Counted from the first letter of the stretch, positions 34,373 to 45,889 are shown. The stretch is DNA of 64,000 nucleotides from Edaphochlamys debaryana (GCA_016858145.1 JAEHOE010000221.1:46397-110396); one strand, 5' to 3'. Made by a program: numbers and translations. The notes: generated from the sequence alone by a model not told the origin.

Positions 34373-34453
34373 ATGTCTGGCGTGCCGTTGCATGAGCGGG
34401 TGTCGGGCAGGGTTGCGGCGTGGAAGGCGATTGGGGCGGATGCTCGGACTTTC
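34373..34453 (+). pseudogene. Start of a DIRS-like pol ORF, truncated
   Basis: Beginning 26 bases after the gag stop, MSGVPLHERVSGRVAAWKAI followed by GADAR resembles the opening of DIRS reverse-transcriptase ORFs (L-x-x-R-x-x-x-W-x-x-IGA). Similarity ends near 34,453, and the RT itself is absent, so the element was broken here. Confidence 0.5.
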
Positions 34454-36169
34454 GGGCCCCTCGGGCCCCTCAGCGCAGCAGGATGTAACAAGAATGGCAG
34501 TGCGGCCCCAGCCCCCGGTCTAACAGGTCGGAGGGTTGCGATTGTCACCGTTCTACGTTATGCTCTGTGCTCTTCTCTGTGTCAACCTCCTGGCAGAACG
34601 CCTCTTTAAGTCACAAGACCTGGAGTCCACAGGGCGACCAGGCGTAATGACGCCGCATTCGTGTTCGCGATTCCTCCCGGCCCATTCAACTTCTCACTGA
34701 CGCGCTCGCTTCCTTCCGCGTGGCTTTGCTTACACGCAGCGCCGACTCATGTCTAGTGTTCTTGCGCGGAACCTCACGGTCCGCACTTGACACGACTGTT
34801 CTGTCGTTTTCGGTCCCCGCGGCATCGTGACGTGCTTGGCGATGTATCTATGTCGTTTTACACATTGCAGCGGTTCTCGACGTTGGGGGGCAGCCCCGGG
34901 CCTTTCGTCGTCCCCGCCCCTTTTCGGCCCTTTTCGGCCCTTTTCGGCCGTTCCCGCGATTCCCGCCGACCGTGCTGGTGACGCGCGATTGGCTGGTGCC
35001 AGTTGCGGTGCGCGATGCCCTGCCTACGTATATTGTGCTGCGTTACAACGTGGTGCCAGTTTCCCTCGCGAGCCGCTCGGTGCCCCGTCCCCGCGCTGCG
35101 TTCTGCCGTGTTCTCCGTGCTCTTCTCTACATTTTATGCTCCTATGGCATCGCTCGGATGGGCTGGCACTGCGGTCGTGTTTTGGCCTCGGGCGCCTGTC
35201 CCGACCTCTGCGTGGTTGTCAGTGGTGCGTTTAGGTGCTGGTATGCGCGGCGGGGTCGCGCGGGTTATGCCGGCGAGGTCCCCCTTAGCCGCAAAATGCC
35301 CGGGATTTCGTGCCCCGCCCCCCGGCAACCTTGATGCTCGCTCGCCGCGACACCACAACCCCCGCTACATTCCGCCGATCAACTCACCACCCGAAGCCCT
35401 CTTGACGAGCTTGGTGCCAGGAAAGTAGCTAGAGCGTGTGCTGGTACGCCAGTGACCGCTACAGTGCGCACCAATGGCCGTTCCAAGGCCGGTCTGCGGC
35501 AGTAGCGCTGCTAGCGCCAGCATGCGAGACGACAGTCCGGGCGTGATAGGGTGCTAGAGGGGTCTATACAGTATACCGCAAAGCATTGAGGGCAGGGGGT
35601 GCAAGCCGAAAGTTTAGCACACGAGCGTGCACCACGGGAGGGGTGAGCGAGCCTTACTTGCATGGGTGCCGTACGACCCCGCGCAGAGCAAGCCGCGTTT
35701 CATGGTGTCGCTGTGACTGTTAGCCCTCAGGGAACAGCTATGAGTTATAGTGGGTCCAGCCCAGTAAGGCCGTGGAGGGTCGGCCAAACGCTCACATCCC
35801 ATGGCCCGCTTGCCCCACCCCGGACGGCAGCTCAGCGCCCCTGCGCAGCGCCATAGAGCTTGCTGAAAAGTGCACAATGCAATGCAAGGCTGGCCAAAGC
35901 AACTCAGCTCGGCGGGCCCCGCGAGCAAGATGATTGGGGGCTTGTTCGTCAAGTACAGAGCACGAGGCGGGGCGGGCGGCGGCCCAATCGATAGGGAATA
36001 AATCGGTCCAGGCCAGTAACCAACGGGGGTCTTGCCAAAATCCCGACCATTTTGCGTCATAGTGTCCGGACATCCAGCTATGCCTTTCTGTTCACTGTTG
36101 TGCACATCTTCGTGGAGGACCCGGGGCCCCTGCGTGCGGCATGCTGCAAAAGGAGGCCCGGCGTGCGGC
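34454..36169. other. Gene-free segment
   Basis: Three CCCTTTTCGG units lie at 34,917-34,950. The remainder has lower GC between 34,600 and 35,200 and no domain or splice-consistent exons. Open frames in several phases near 34,830-35,430 lack any family signature. Confidence 0.35.
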
Positions 36170-36412
36170 ATGCTGCAAAAGGAGGCCCGGCATGCTGCCC
36201 TGGCCGCATCGCTCCTTGCCGCAACCGCCTGCGCAGCTGCGGCTTCGTCGCCGCCTGCCTCCACCGCTGCCATGGCAGTTTCAGCTGACTGTGTGGCTGC
36301 CTGTTCTGCTGCGGTAGCGCTGACAGAGCGCTGCTGTGCTATCTGGTTGAGCGCCCGCAGCTCCCTATCGATGCCTGCCTTCACTGCTGGCCACCAGGAG
36401 AGCACCTGACGG
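36170..36412 (-). pseudogene. Inverted LINE fragment (pre-RT linker)
   Basis: On the minus strand, LSWWPAVKAGIDRELRALNQ followed by an Ala-rich stretch ending AAQAVAARSDAARAACRAS matches the segment before the RT in the LINE at 8,260-11,455 (LRWWPR ... AAQAVAARAHAAAAAREAS). It is placed head to head with the LINE C-terminus beginning at about 36,420. A 29-bp tandem duplication (36,132-36,160 and 36,161-36,189) sits at its far end. Confidence 0.6.
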
Positions 36413-36419
36413 CTGTCTG

Positions 36420-36826
36420 TTGGCATTGATGCGCGTTGGGAGTCGAGCCATTTGCAGAAGCTCTCTCATGAGGAGGGCTGGGACCGGCACTGCTATTGGT
36501 CGGGCGGTGAAGAGGCATGAGGTTTGGTTGGTGCAGGCCCCCGCGGGCATTGCGCAGCAAGTTTGGGACGTGGTGTGCTCGGCCGCCGTGGGGGCCATGG
36601 AGCAAGCACGCAGGTACAAGTACGCGCATCGGGGTGCAGAGGGCCTGATTCTGCAGGCGAGGGCGCTGGCAAGGGGAGAGCTGGAAGCGCGCCTTCAGTG
36701 CTTTGCCGGGGTGGGGCCCCGTCGGACTGGGACACGGTGTCTGAGGACCACCCCTTTTTGGCCGTGACCGAGGAAGGAGATGTGCGTTACATGCCCCACG
36801 CTGAGGTGATGGATGGTCTTCACTAG
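36420..36826 (+). pseudogene. LINE C-terminal fragment
   Basis: The frame reads IGRAVKRHEVWLVQAPAG, VWDVVCSAAVGAMEQARRYK, YAHRGAEGLILQARALARGE and LEARLQCFAGVG, collinear with the C-terminus at 46,822-47,175. A frame change near 36,715 precedes the usual SEDHPFLAVTEEG ending. It lacks everything upstream on this strand. Confidence 0.7.
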
Positions 36827-36892
36827 ATCTCGTTTGGAGCCCGGGTAGGGGCCCTGCCGTCCAAGTCAGGGGGCGGCGTGCTCCCCTCTCCC

Positions 36893-39712
36893 CGCTCCCC
36901 AGTGACCTCCGCATCTGCTGCCTCCGCCTTTGCTGCACTATTGTGCTACTCTGCCCCTCGGCTTGAAGAGGCGCTCTCCCCTGTACCCGTCAACGCTTCT
37001 GCCCCCGCTCACGCTTCCCGCTGCGCATCCCTGCTATATCTCGCTGCTTCGTCCCGCTCACCCGCTCAACCGGTACGCTTCCGCACCCGCTGTGTGTCTC
37101 GCTACACCTTCTCCCCGGGCCTCAACCCCGCCGCTGTCCCGCTCAAGCCTCCGCCCCGTGCCCTCAGCACACCTACTCTCCCACGCCGCTGCTGCTGGTG
37201 CTCACGTGACCCGGCCGCAACGGTCCAGGGCGCCGAGGCCCCTCAGCCCCACCCCGTCGCCGCAGCGCATCAAGCCGGCGAGGGGCCTGAAGACGATCAG
37301 CCGGTACGGCGTTACTGTGCTGTGACGTGGTAGCAGGGGCATGGGAAGGCATGTGCATGACCCGGGTGGATTGGCTGTAACGCAGCGTCCCCGTCCGGGG
37401 TTGATGGCCTGTGGTTCAAGCGTGTGTATGGGCGAGCTCTCCATCGCCGTGAATCATGGTCACGGACCCCAGGGAGAAGGGGTGCATGTGGAGCAGGGGT
37501 GATGTGGAGGGCAGCTGTGTTGCTGCTGAAAGACGCAGGAGGGCGGAGTGCTAACGTCAACCTGTCAAGCCACGTTACGGCGTTACACGTGCGTCCCAAC
37601 CTCGCCTCGCTGTTGCAACTACGCATTTCCTGCCCTATGTAAGTGGCCATGCTACTGAGAGCGAGGCGGTGCCAAGTCATACAACTCTATGCGGAGAGAC
37701 AGGGGAGAACGACCACCCCGTTAGTTGAGCGCCCTAGTTCAGGGGTGAGGGGTGGGCAACTCGCGGGTCCGTGTCGCCACAAACAGGGCGGGCACCGCCT
37801 GTAGGCGACAGCCTAACTTCTTTGCGCGCCTCAGGGGTGTGCCAACCGTGTGGGGGACGTGACTTGCAGGGATGGCTCCCAAGCAGACATATGACGGCGC
37901 CTGTACTTGTTTGTTACCTTTCCACTGGGGAACGATCCACTTTGTCCTTAGGCGGCCAGGATATGTACAGGGGCTGGATAGCCGGAGGGCTGGTGTGTAG
38001 GCGTGCAGGGACCGGGCAGGGAGTGACCGGTGGGGGCTGCAGGGGCTGTCGACACCTCAGGCTGCTGTCTCACTCAGCACCTGCTGACCCTCAGAGATAG
38101 GGTGTGGGGAACCCTAATGGATAGCTTGGTCCGTAGACAGGCGATGGGTGCGTAGGTGCGGGTCGGCGGAGAGTGCATGTGGGTCAGGGACAGGCAGGCG
38201 GGGTTGAGCCTGGGTGGACCTGGCTGACGGCACGGGGCGCGAGGGGTATTCCGGCTAGGCACAGGTGCTGTCCGGCTTGTACTTCACTAGCAGCAGTATG
38301 CTGCGGGGGCCTGGGGGTATACGCGGTAGCCTGCTACGAGGGGGCGTGATACCGAGGGGCCGAGGGATGCGAGGGGATGTCCCCGCGGGGATGGTCTTCT
38401 CCAAGCCTGGGTGTCCTCCGGTCGAGCAAGCGGGCTCTTATAGTTTATAGGTCCTGACGGAATGTCTAGGCTGAGCGAAACTAAGCTGTCAATGGCTGGC
38501 CGAGGTCGTGGGTGCGCACACGCTCGGGGCTAGGGTCTCGGACCTTGAGGCGGACCTGCCGGGGAGCGGAGGAGCCTACAACGCAAGCGCTATGTCGCGG
38601 AATCCTCGCCTGTGTGTGTGGGCCATGGGCGAGTTGTCGGGAAAAGACTGGCTCTCGCCATATACCCCCCCTCGCGGGCTTGCCGTACGGCTTGCCGTGC
38701 AGCTAGGCTCAGCTCCCGGCACCTGCCTATACGAAAGGCCCGTGGCCCAGGCTTTACGAACGGCCTGGGCCTGGAGGTGGCTGTAGCCGCTCGTACACCT
38801 ACAGCGCAACAGCGCACACGGACGGCCTACCCACACGGCGGAAGTTGCCCGTGCCAGCCTCGCGCTGATCAGGACGCACACGCCTGGCGCTCCACTCTAT
38901 GAGAAAAGAATAACTTCTTCTTCATACTACGGCGCAGGGTTCCCGCTCGTCCTGTACTGGGCCGCGTGGCCTGCGTACGGTCGCCCACTAAACCGCGGCG
39001 CTTCCTGCATTTAAGGCAGGTAGTCACCGCTCCTAGATCAGGAAATAGAGCCCACGATTCGTTCACGCACTGCTGTCCGCCCTATGTGTAACGATAGCCC
39101 TTGCTTGCTCGTGGGGCCGCGTCCCGTTCAGGTACGGGGTCGCGCCTCTGCTCCGTCCTCCTGTCTCCGTCCGGCTGACGCCGCTTCTATCCCGTTTGTG
39201 CTGGGGACGCCTATGTCCGTCCTCCTCCGCCCTCTCTTGCGGGCACTGCTGCAAAGCGTGGGCTCATTGCCCCTCGCTGCTGTCGCTGCTATAAGCGGGC
39301 TCCCGGCCGAAGCTGGTTGGCCCTCCTTGTCAGCGGCATCCGCCCATGTCAAGGCCGGGTTCGGGATCGGAGCCGGAGCCGCACCCAAAGCTACGGCTAG
39401 TATTGAACTGTTGTATGCAGTTTCAGGGGGGTGCACGCCGGCAACTCGATTTTGCCCCCGAGTTGCCCACCCCTCACCCCTGCCCTAGTTGGCGGTGGTG
39501 GACAGAGTGTTGTGGCAGCTGTGGCACTCTTGTGAGCAGTTAGCTAGGCGGGGCAGGAGAACAAGAGGTAGGCGCTGAGGCACACGTGGAGCCAGGTGGA
39601 GCCACGGCACCCGCGAGGCCTGGGGCACTCCCGCGAGGCCAGGGTTTGTCGAGAACAACGTGGCAAGAAACCGCATCGTATAGGGCCGCGAGGCCAGGCG
39701 CACCCCGTCGGG
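36893..39712 (-). repeat. Right arm of the outer inverted repeat
   Basis: Reverse-complement copy of 1-1,258, split by the insertion at 37,772-39,338. The matching parts are 36,893-37,771 (to 1,258-373) and 39,339-39,712 (to 376-1). Because the left copy is cut by the window edge, the true right limit is unknown. Confidence 0.85.
37772..39338. mobile_element. 1,567-bp insertion with 4-bp TSD (TCCG), non-autonomous
   Basis: Alignment to the uninterrupted copy (empty site 373-376) places this block between two TCCG tetramers (37,768-37,771 and 39,339-39,342), one of which is present in the empty site. The ends are weakly inverted: TGTCGCCACAAACAGGG at the left, and TGCCGCTGACAAGGAGGG at the right read inward. 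The left end also folds on itself: TGTCGCC at 37,772 pairs with GGCGACA at about 37,804. No transposase or RT frame is visible, so a non-autonomous DNA element is likely. Confidence 0.65.
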
Positions 39713-40292
39713 GCACGCTCGTGCGCCTTTGAGCGCGGGGGACGAGGCAGGGTCTTGAGCAAGACCTGCGCTTCGGGGATCCCTTTCCCGAGAGGAGAAC
39801 CGCCCACAGTTGTAGCTGCTGATGCGTCCCCTAGCTATGCAGGGATGCCGCAGCAAGCTAGTTCTCGCAGCCTGCCGATGCTTGCAACTCGAGGGACAGG
39901 CCGCCGCGCCGCCGATCGGAGTCACTCAAGCTGCATGAGTAGATGAGATACATTGACGCAAGTTGGCGGGTGTTCATGCACGAGGCTTGCGCCGATTTCG
40001 TCCGCGATGATCGGCTTGCGAACGCGCAGGACAAGGACAAGCTTTAAGCAACTGAACACAGCTGTTAGCCCTGCGACGCAACTGCTGAAACGGCGGGCAA
40101 AGTCCTGTACGGCAATGCATCGGTAATACTGCGCGCACAAGCTCAGAGCACAAGCGGAAGCTCAAAGACTTTGTGTGTGGTTCGCTGATTTGCTACAGGA
40201 GCAAGGAAAGCTTGCATTGCACCAAATTTGAAAGCACTACTGCTGGAACAGAGCGCTAACGCGACCTGCAGATTGGTGGCGAGCGCATCGCT
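39713..40292. other. 5' flank of the glycosyltransferase gene
   Basis: It has lower GC towards 40,000-40,290 and no repeat partner in the window. It presumably includes promoter and 5' UTR; no motif can be assigned with confidence. Confidence 0.4.
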
Positions 40293-42880
40293 ATGGCAAA
40301 CCTTTCCTGGCACGGCTTGCGAGGCTCTTGCTTGGGCTTGCTATTGGTATGGATGGCCGCTGGGCCCCTGCCCAGTCTGCAATCACCAGCTGTATTGGAC
40401 GCTGCGGCTTATGCAGAGATACATCCCCGGCTCTACGGGGTTGTCCAGGTAGGCTGGGTTGGACTCTGCAGCTGTGGTGAGAGGGCTTGCGACCGGGGCG
40501 TGGGAAGGCCACCCACCCAGGCTTCCACCTCAAACCGGCAGCCCACCCTCTTCTCGCACCGCAGGAGCGGGCAAGCGGGGCTGGCTGTGGGGCGTGGTAC
40601 CAAAAGTACGCAAAGCTCCATGCGTCTATCCGGATGGACAAGCACTCTCACTCTCGCTGGGCCGTCGCGCTGTCCGCAGGCAACGGTGGGTAGACGTCCG
40701 CTAGCTTCTGCGGCAGTCACCCCTACCTGACGCACGTTCATGGATGCGCAGGCCTTGGGGATCGGGTGACATGTGCGCTTACCGCGCTGTTGTACGCATT
40801 GGTCACACACCGTGCCTTTGAGGTGAGAACATACACGAGCGACATCACCCCTCATCAGGCAACTCATAAGCAGGACTTGGATTGCTGCAGTATGAGTGGT
40901 ACGGATTCGGTCAGCTCTGGGAGACCTTTCAGTCGCCATACATTGACTGGCGGACACCCCCACGGTAGGCGCATAGCATGCGTACGCTGTCTTCCGTCCC
41001 CTGATGTATGCAGTGACAAGCGAAGCGGTCCCCTTGACATGGTAGGAACACCACCGAATTTAAAGCGCCCTTCACCGAGGACAAGGACGGGGTGAAGACT
41101 TACCTGCCAGTAGTTACAGAGAACCACTTTTGGTGAGTAGTCCCGTTCCAAACAGTGCATGGTGTCCAAGGAGGTGCACCGGGTGTGGGCACGGCCCTGC
41201 ATGCCGATGGGCAGTCAATGCATTGCTGGGCACGGGAATCCCCCTTCCAGACTCCGTCACCGCCAACCCTGGCATGGGTGGCCGCCCAGGTCGCAGAACA
41301 ACCGAACGGAGCTGTATCTCAAGTTCTTTTTGCTTCCCAATGAGGAAAAGCCAGTGGGAACAAAGCAGATTCGTGCTCAACCTTGATCAGCGCACCTCCC
41401 GCCGCCAACACTCTGTTTGGGGGCCTGTGGCGCAGTTCTTGTATCAAATGTTCACAAGCTACGATCTCATCACAGCGGGAGATGCGTATGACGTCGTGAG
41501 ATTTAAAATGAACAAAGGCAACATGCGCAACATGCTGAAGAACCCCTACCTCGAGGAGCGCATGCGGGTGAGCAGCCAGACTGCAGTTCTGCTGGTGTCA
41601 TTGTGCTTCCACCACAACCCCCTTTTCCCACCTTCCCCATGCAGTACCTCAACCTGACGCTGGACAACGTAGTGCGCTGCTTGTTCAACTATGCGTTCGT
41701 GAGTAAACTCAACTTGCCAACGTGCAGTGCGGGGCGCCGGTCACCTTCAACTTCTTGGCCCATCCATCAAACAGGTGCCGTCCCCTGCAGCCCTTGCGCC
41801 CTTCATGGGTTCAAATGTGCTTGATAAGTTACTGGTAAGATTGCGTGGATGCCTGGCACTGGTTCGTATTGTTGTCTCCTTTACGCATGGTTTCATACAC
41901 CCACCTTGCATTTGCTTTTCCAGGATCCAAACAGCTACGTCATTGGAATCCACGTAAGTAGTGAGGGCTGCCGCACTGCTGTAGTATACTGAGGCACAGC
42001 ACTGTGGCTTACAACCCTGACACCTGGTTCTACTGCAGGTGCGCGTTGGTGACGACGTGTGGAAAAAGGATGGCGACCAATCCAACATTGCAGAGCAGCG
42101 AGCGTAAGCTAGGGTGCATGCCTGCTGAGGCCGCTTGGTCCCATAGTAAGCCGCTCCTCCTCTGTCATGTTGGCCCCAGTGCGGCTTACTTCTCGTGCGC
42201 ACTGCAGCTGTCGCTTCAGCTTGAGGCGCGGGCTGAGTTTGGTGGGCGGCCCAGCAACAGCTGGGGAGACCCAGGCTATGTTGCCAGCCTCACACAAGCA
42301 TTTATGCGTAGGCGACCGGAGGCACGTGTGCCCACACATAACCGGTCCGGACGCAAGCTTGTCGGAGTCGGGTACGAAAACGCTGATGTTACGGCTGAAG
42401 CCAGCGGACAAGAGGAGGGGACAGCTCAGGCGCAGCGCAAGGTCTACTGGTTCCTCATATCTGACTCAGCTGAGGTCAGGAAGCTGGCGAAAGCGAAGTA
42501 CGGTGGCGGCGGGCGCTTGCTGACCGCGGAGGACCTGCCCATCAACCATATCCATGTACGTCACAGTGGCTCACACTGGCTAGTCGCCTTGCTCTGTTGC
42601 ACAGCCTGACCGGTTGCCCTTGGCCTTCTGTACACAGACACACACAGACAATGATCAGCTGCTGCTTCACGTGGTCGGGTCTGAGATGTGGCTCTTCGGA
42701 TTGGCTCAAATGCATATCCTTTCACAGAGCAGCACTCTTGGTCGGCTTGGGGCCATGGCTAGCCCACACCCAGCCAAGTATTATCGCATCATTGAATTCA
42801 AACATCGCGAGTGCTGGGTTGACCGCCACAACCCCGAGGATACAATGGAGGCGCTTGCTGACGTATCAGTCGGCATCTAG
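40293..42880 (+). CDS. Fucosyltransferase-like glycosyltransferase, secretory pathway, 13 exons
   Basis: Exons 40293-40448, 40565-40685, 40752-40822, 40891-40964, 41046-41132, 41290-41313, 41369-41567, 41645-41698, 41775-41834, 41924-41953, 42039-42103, 42180-42555 and 42638-42880 join in frame to 519 aa, all GT-AG. The N-terminus is a signal peptide or anchor (GLLLVWMAAGPLPS). NGLGDRVTCALTALLYALVT at about 93 resembles the GLGN/GLGDR donor-site motif of GT37/NodZ-type fucosyltransferases. YVIGIHVRVGDDVW (about 287) carries the HxRxGD signature of that fold. YWFLISDSAEVRKLA (about 400) and MHILSQSSTLGRLGAMAS (about 470) match the later D-S and S-x-x-S-T-x-G motifs. It probably adds fucose or a similar sugar in the Golgi; donor and acceptor are unknown. 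The 55-bp intron at 41,314-41,368 is unusually short; without it a frame change is needed. Confidence 0.78.
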
Positions 42881-44324
42881 GCTCCGTTGGGGATAGGGGC
42901 GGGTGGTGTGTGGTGCAAAGAAACGTAGGCTGTTTAAAGCTTTGCAGGGGCATGCGGACTGGCTTCGGTGTGGCTCGCTGGGGCGGGTAGGGCAGGGTCA
43001 CGGCTCCCCACGTCTGGTCTGTGGGCCGGCGTGTTTCCTGCGGGGCTTGACGTTGGTAACGAGGAGTAAGGGAAGCTAGCGAGGCGCGCCTTCATTCAGG
43101 GCCTCTAGTGCCCGGGAAGATTCCTTTCCGGGCGTGTTCGTGGGGGCCGTTTAACTTAGGAATGGACTGACCAGGGGATGTGCGGCCCCCACAACCTAGG
43201 ATTCCCCAGCCGGCAGGATTAGGGCTCCAGAGTAAGCATGATTCGACCTGACGCTCCCTCAGGATTCAGCGCCCAAGGGGGATGCGGGGCACACGGGGCT
43301 TGGATGCCGCCACGAGCACTTTGCATATGCTGTGCACACGTCTCCCGGCTCCCTCACAGCTCTCCGCACGTATCCGCCTTGCCTGTCCTGTCCATCCTGC
43401 CCCACACGCCACAGCGCAGGACACTGCCTGCCCACCTCTACTTGGCCCGTGTTTCCATGGCCTCCCCCTCCCCTCCACACCCAGGCGTGCCTCGGGCAGC
43501 AGCCACAGCCGGCGAAAGGTCTTCCCGATGCCCCTACGTTGTACAGTCCGCACTCTGCTTCGACGCTGGGGGCAAATATACTGGAGGGATGACACGCGGT
43601 CGGGGATTGCGAAGGCCTCGTGTCACAGAATTGGATGGGGGCGACAGCAGATTCCAAGGGGGCCGTCGGGGAAAGGAGACGAGTTACGCGAGTAGACCGA
43701 ACGGATGTGGTGGCCTGTCATTTGGCTTCGATTCTTGGGGGACACATGGCCACCGCGGGCAACTTCGGAGGGCCCAGCGATCCGGGTAAGTGCGTTGACG
43801 CAGCGTTGTAGCGCCAAGTTGCTTGGAGTAGACAAAGAGCGAACTGCACGTGCCTTTTGGCCTAGCAGTTGCGACATGGAAGCCTTACCGGCAATGTCGC
43901 CGAGCTGAGCCCTGGACAGCCTGGAAGCCTCAAGTTGTTATTCTTACTCATGCGTATCATTGTCGAAAGCCCCCGCTGTGTGCGGGACCCTCGCCAACCT
44001 CCGTGCCCTCGCGATGGGCTTGGCACGACCTTCCGCCGCCCCTCTTCGATTCAGGCCTCCTTGCAGAAACCATGAATACTCTTAGAGATATAAAACAGCC
44101 TTGGCAGCAAGCCGAGGGCTCGCGCCGACATGTCTCTGTTGTGTGTATCGCCTGATGTCTCCTATACGGTCACATATAGGGCTTTCCTTTTCCGTCCCAA
44201 CGGCCCGCGCCGCGGCCCTCCTGCGGGGCGCCCCTGCGCCGCCCGTTGCTCCGCAAATGAAAGGCCTAAAAGCAGGCCAGCAAATGCAACAAGTGCACTG
44301 GTCGGCGACTACCCGCAACCCTGC
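42881..44324. other. 3' flank of the glycosyltransferase, no further gene
   Basis: No TGTAA occurs in the first 350 bases. Open frames at 43,238-43,789 (both strands) are Pro/Arg/Ser-rich shadows without domains. A word shared with 11,815-11,870 occurs at 44,309-44,328 and marks the left edge of composite repeat X. Confidence 0.4.
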
Positions 44325-45265
44325 TCTTGCGAGCCGAGAAGCGCTGTCACCTCACCAGGCAGCACAGCGAAGCCTTCCAAAACCGCCCGAAGCCGTCCGA
44401 AGCCTCCCACCCACGTGTTACCTGGGGCAGGGTACCTCAGGGTACCTGAGCGCGCGGGTCTGGTGCGCAGCGTCTCCGGCGGCTCGCTATAGTCCCGGAC
44501 CCGCCCAGCATCATCATACTGACCTGAACGTGAAGGGAGAAGCGCCGTGGCAGACGCGAAGGAGAAGGAGTCAGCCATCGAACATGTGCCAAGCCAGGGC
44601 GACGGCAGAAGCAGCAACAGGAAGCCTACGAGCCGCCGGAGACTGCGCGGGAGACACGAAAGAGGGCACCGAGCGGGGCAGAAGCCAGCAAAGAGGACAT
44701 GGCGAAGGCGCACAGGACCCGGGCAGGGGGAACCGGGGGCAAGGTTACGCGGGCAGGAAGGGGCAGAGAGAGAGGGGTGCGGTCCGAGATTTCCGGATGG
44801 GGTGGCTGGCAAGCAGCGACCCCACCCATCCGGGATCAGCAGGGAAGGGCCCCGCGCGTGAGACTGCACGAGCTCCCCGCCAGCGCCCAGGCGGATCACG
44901 GCGGCGGACCCCAGCAATGCAGATTGTGGGGTCAGCGATGCAGGGGGGGCGCGGTGCAAGTGAGCGTGCGTGGGGTGCGGAGGATGCGGCGGCGTGTAGC
45001 CAGAGCAGGGGTTCAGACGGGTGGGGCACGAGATGGTGCAGGCCGCGAAGGCCCGCCCGGCCCCGATGTCTTCATGCAGGCCCCCGCACGGCACTGAAAG
45101 TTGTTTTAGGGAGCGGCCGCGGCGAGGCCGTCGGCGTTGCCGCCGACACGTCCGCCGCCGCCACTCCGAAGCGAGGCGGCGGCTGGCAGCCTCCGCCCCG
45201 CAGACACACACAACAGCATGCCAACAGCACCAGTCCAGCACCCATGCTCCTGCATTCCAGCTCCA
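44325..45265 (+). repeat. Composite repeat X, left part, copy 2
   Basis: Same-orientation copy of 13,775-14,700. It lacks a short piece near 44,960 that the first copy has, and it diverges abruptly after GTCCAGCACCCATG. Confidence 0.8.
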
Positions 45266-45526
45266 GCTCCGGCGGTGAAGCTCCGGCGGTCCAAGGGGGC
45301 CATCCCAGGATTCCGGGGGACGTATCAAAATTGCTAGCTGAAGCGCCTGCAATAGAAGCAGCCGCTTCGCGCAGGGTCCCCGCGTTGGCGCAGTGGTGTC
45401 CAAACGCCGCGGTCTGCTTAAAACATACTTCATGAGGTAGCTCTACAACCCGCCATATGATATAACAGTTCGGGGGCCCGGCTCAGCTCGTTTTGGGGCG
45501 ACTTGGCGTGTCATCCCTCCGTTTCT

Positions 45527-45887
45527 ACGATCTCAGGCTATTGCGATTCACCAACGGGGCGCGGTGAGCCGTGACCGCAGTAGCTGTACGATGCCGACAA
45601 GCGGGGCGCCCCCACAGGGGCGGACAACGAGGGCTGAGCCCCCACCCATCTGCTACGCGACCCAGCTCCCGCGGGGCCTGTTGGTCCCCGAGGGAGTCTG
45701 TGGTGCTATGCGGATCAAATGTGATTAGCAAACTACCCCCGCCGGTGAGTACACGCCGGGTTCAAGTCCTCGGTGTTGGCTTGCCCCAGACTCCGCTCGG
45801 AGAGCGGAGCAGGGGCTACGCGTATGCGGTCACGTCGCAGGGCGCCCCGTTGGTGAATCGCAAAATATTGGACATCTAGGATCGTAG
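45527..45887. mobile_element. TIR element of about 360 bp (MITE-like)
   Basis: TTGCGATTCACCAACGGGGC followed by GC (45,541-45,562) is repeated perfectly as its reverse complement at 45,842-45,863. After a 7-base mismatch both arms continue with CGTGACCGCA. Outside, CTACGATC (45,526) and GATCGTAG (45,880) extend the inversion with an indel. The interior holds GGGCTGAGCCCC (45,631). No ORF of note and no clear target duplication. It sits where composite repeat X would otherwise be continuous. Confidence 0.7.
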
Positions 45888-45889
45888 GA

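Noticed and set aside
40964..41100. Apparent frameshift in the glycosyltransferase near 41,050
   Set aside because: It disappears if the acceptor ending CATGGTAG (41,045) is used instead of the earlier CAG; then exon 5 reads NTTEFKAPFTEDKDGVKTYL in frame.
43238..43789. 183-codon frame after the glycosyltransferase
   Set aside because: Other frames over the same DNA are equally open, it is rich in Pro, Arg and Ser, and it has no recognisable motif.
45765..45780. B-box-like GGTTCAAGTCC
   Set aside because: No A-box or tRNA fold upstream; it lies inside the TIR element.
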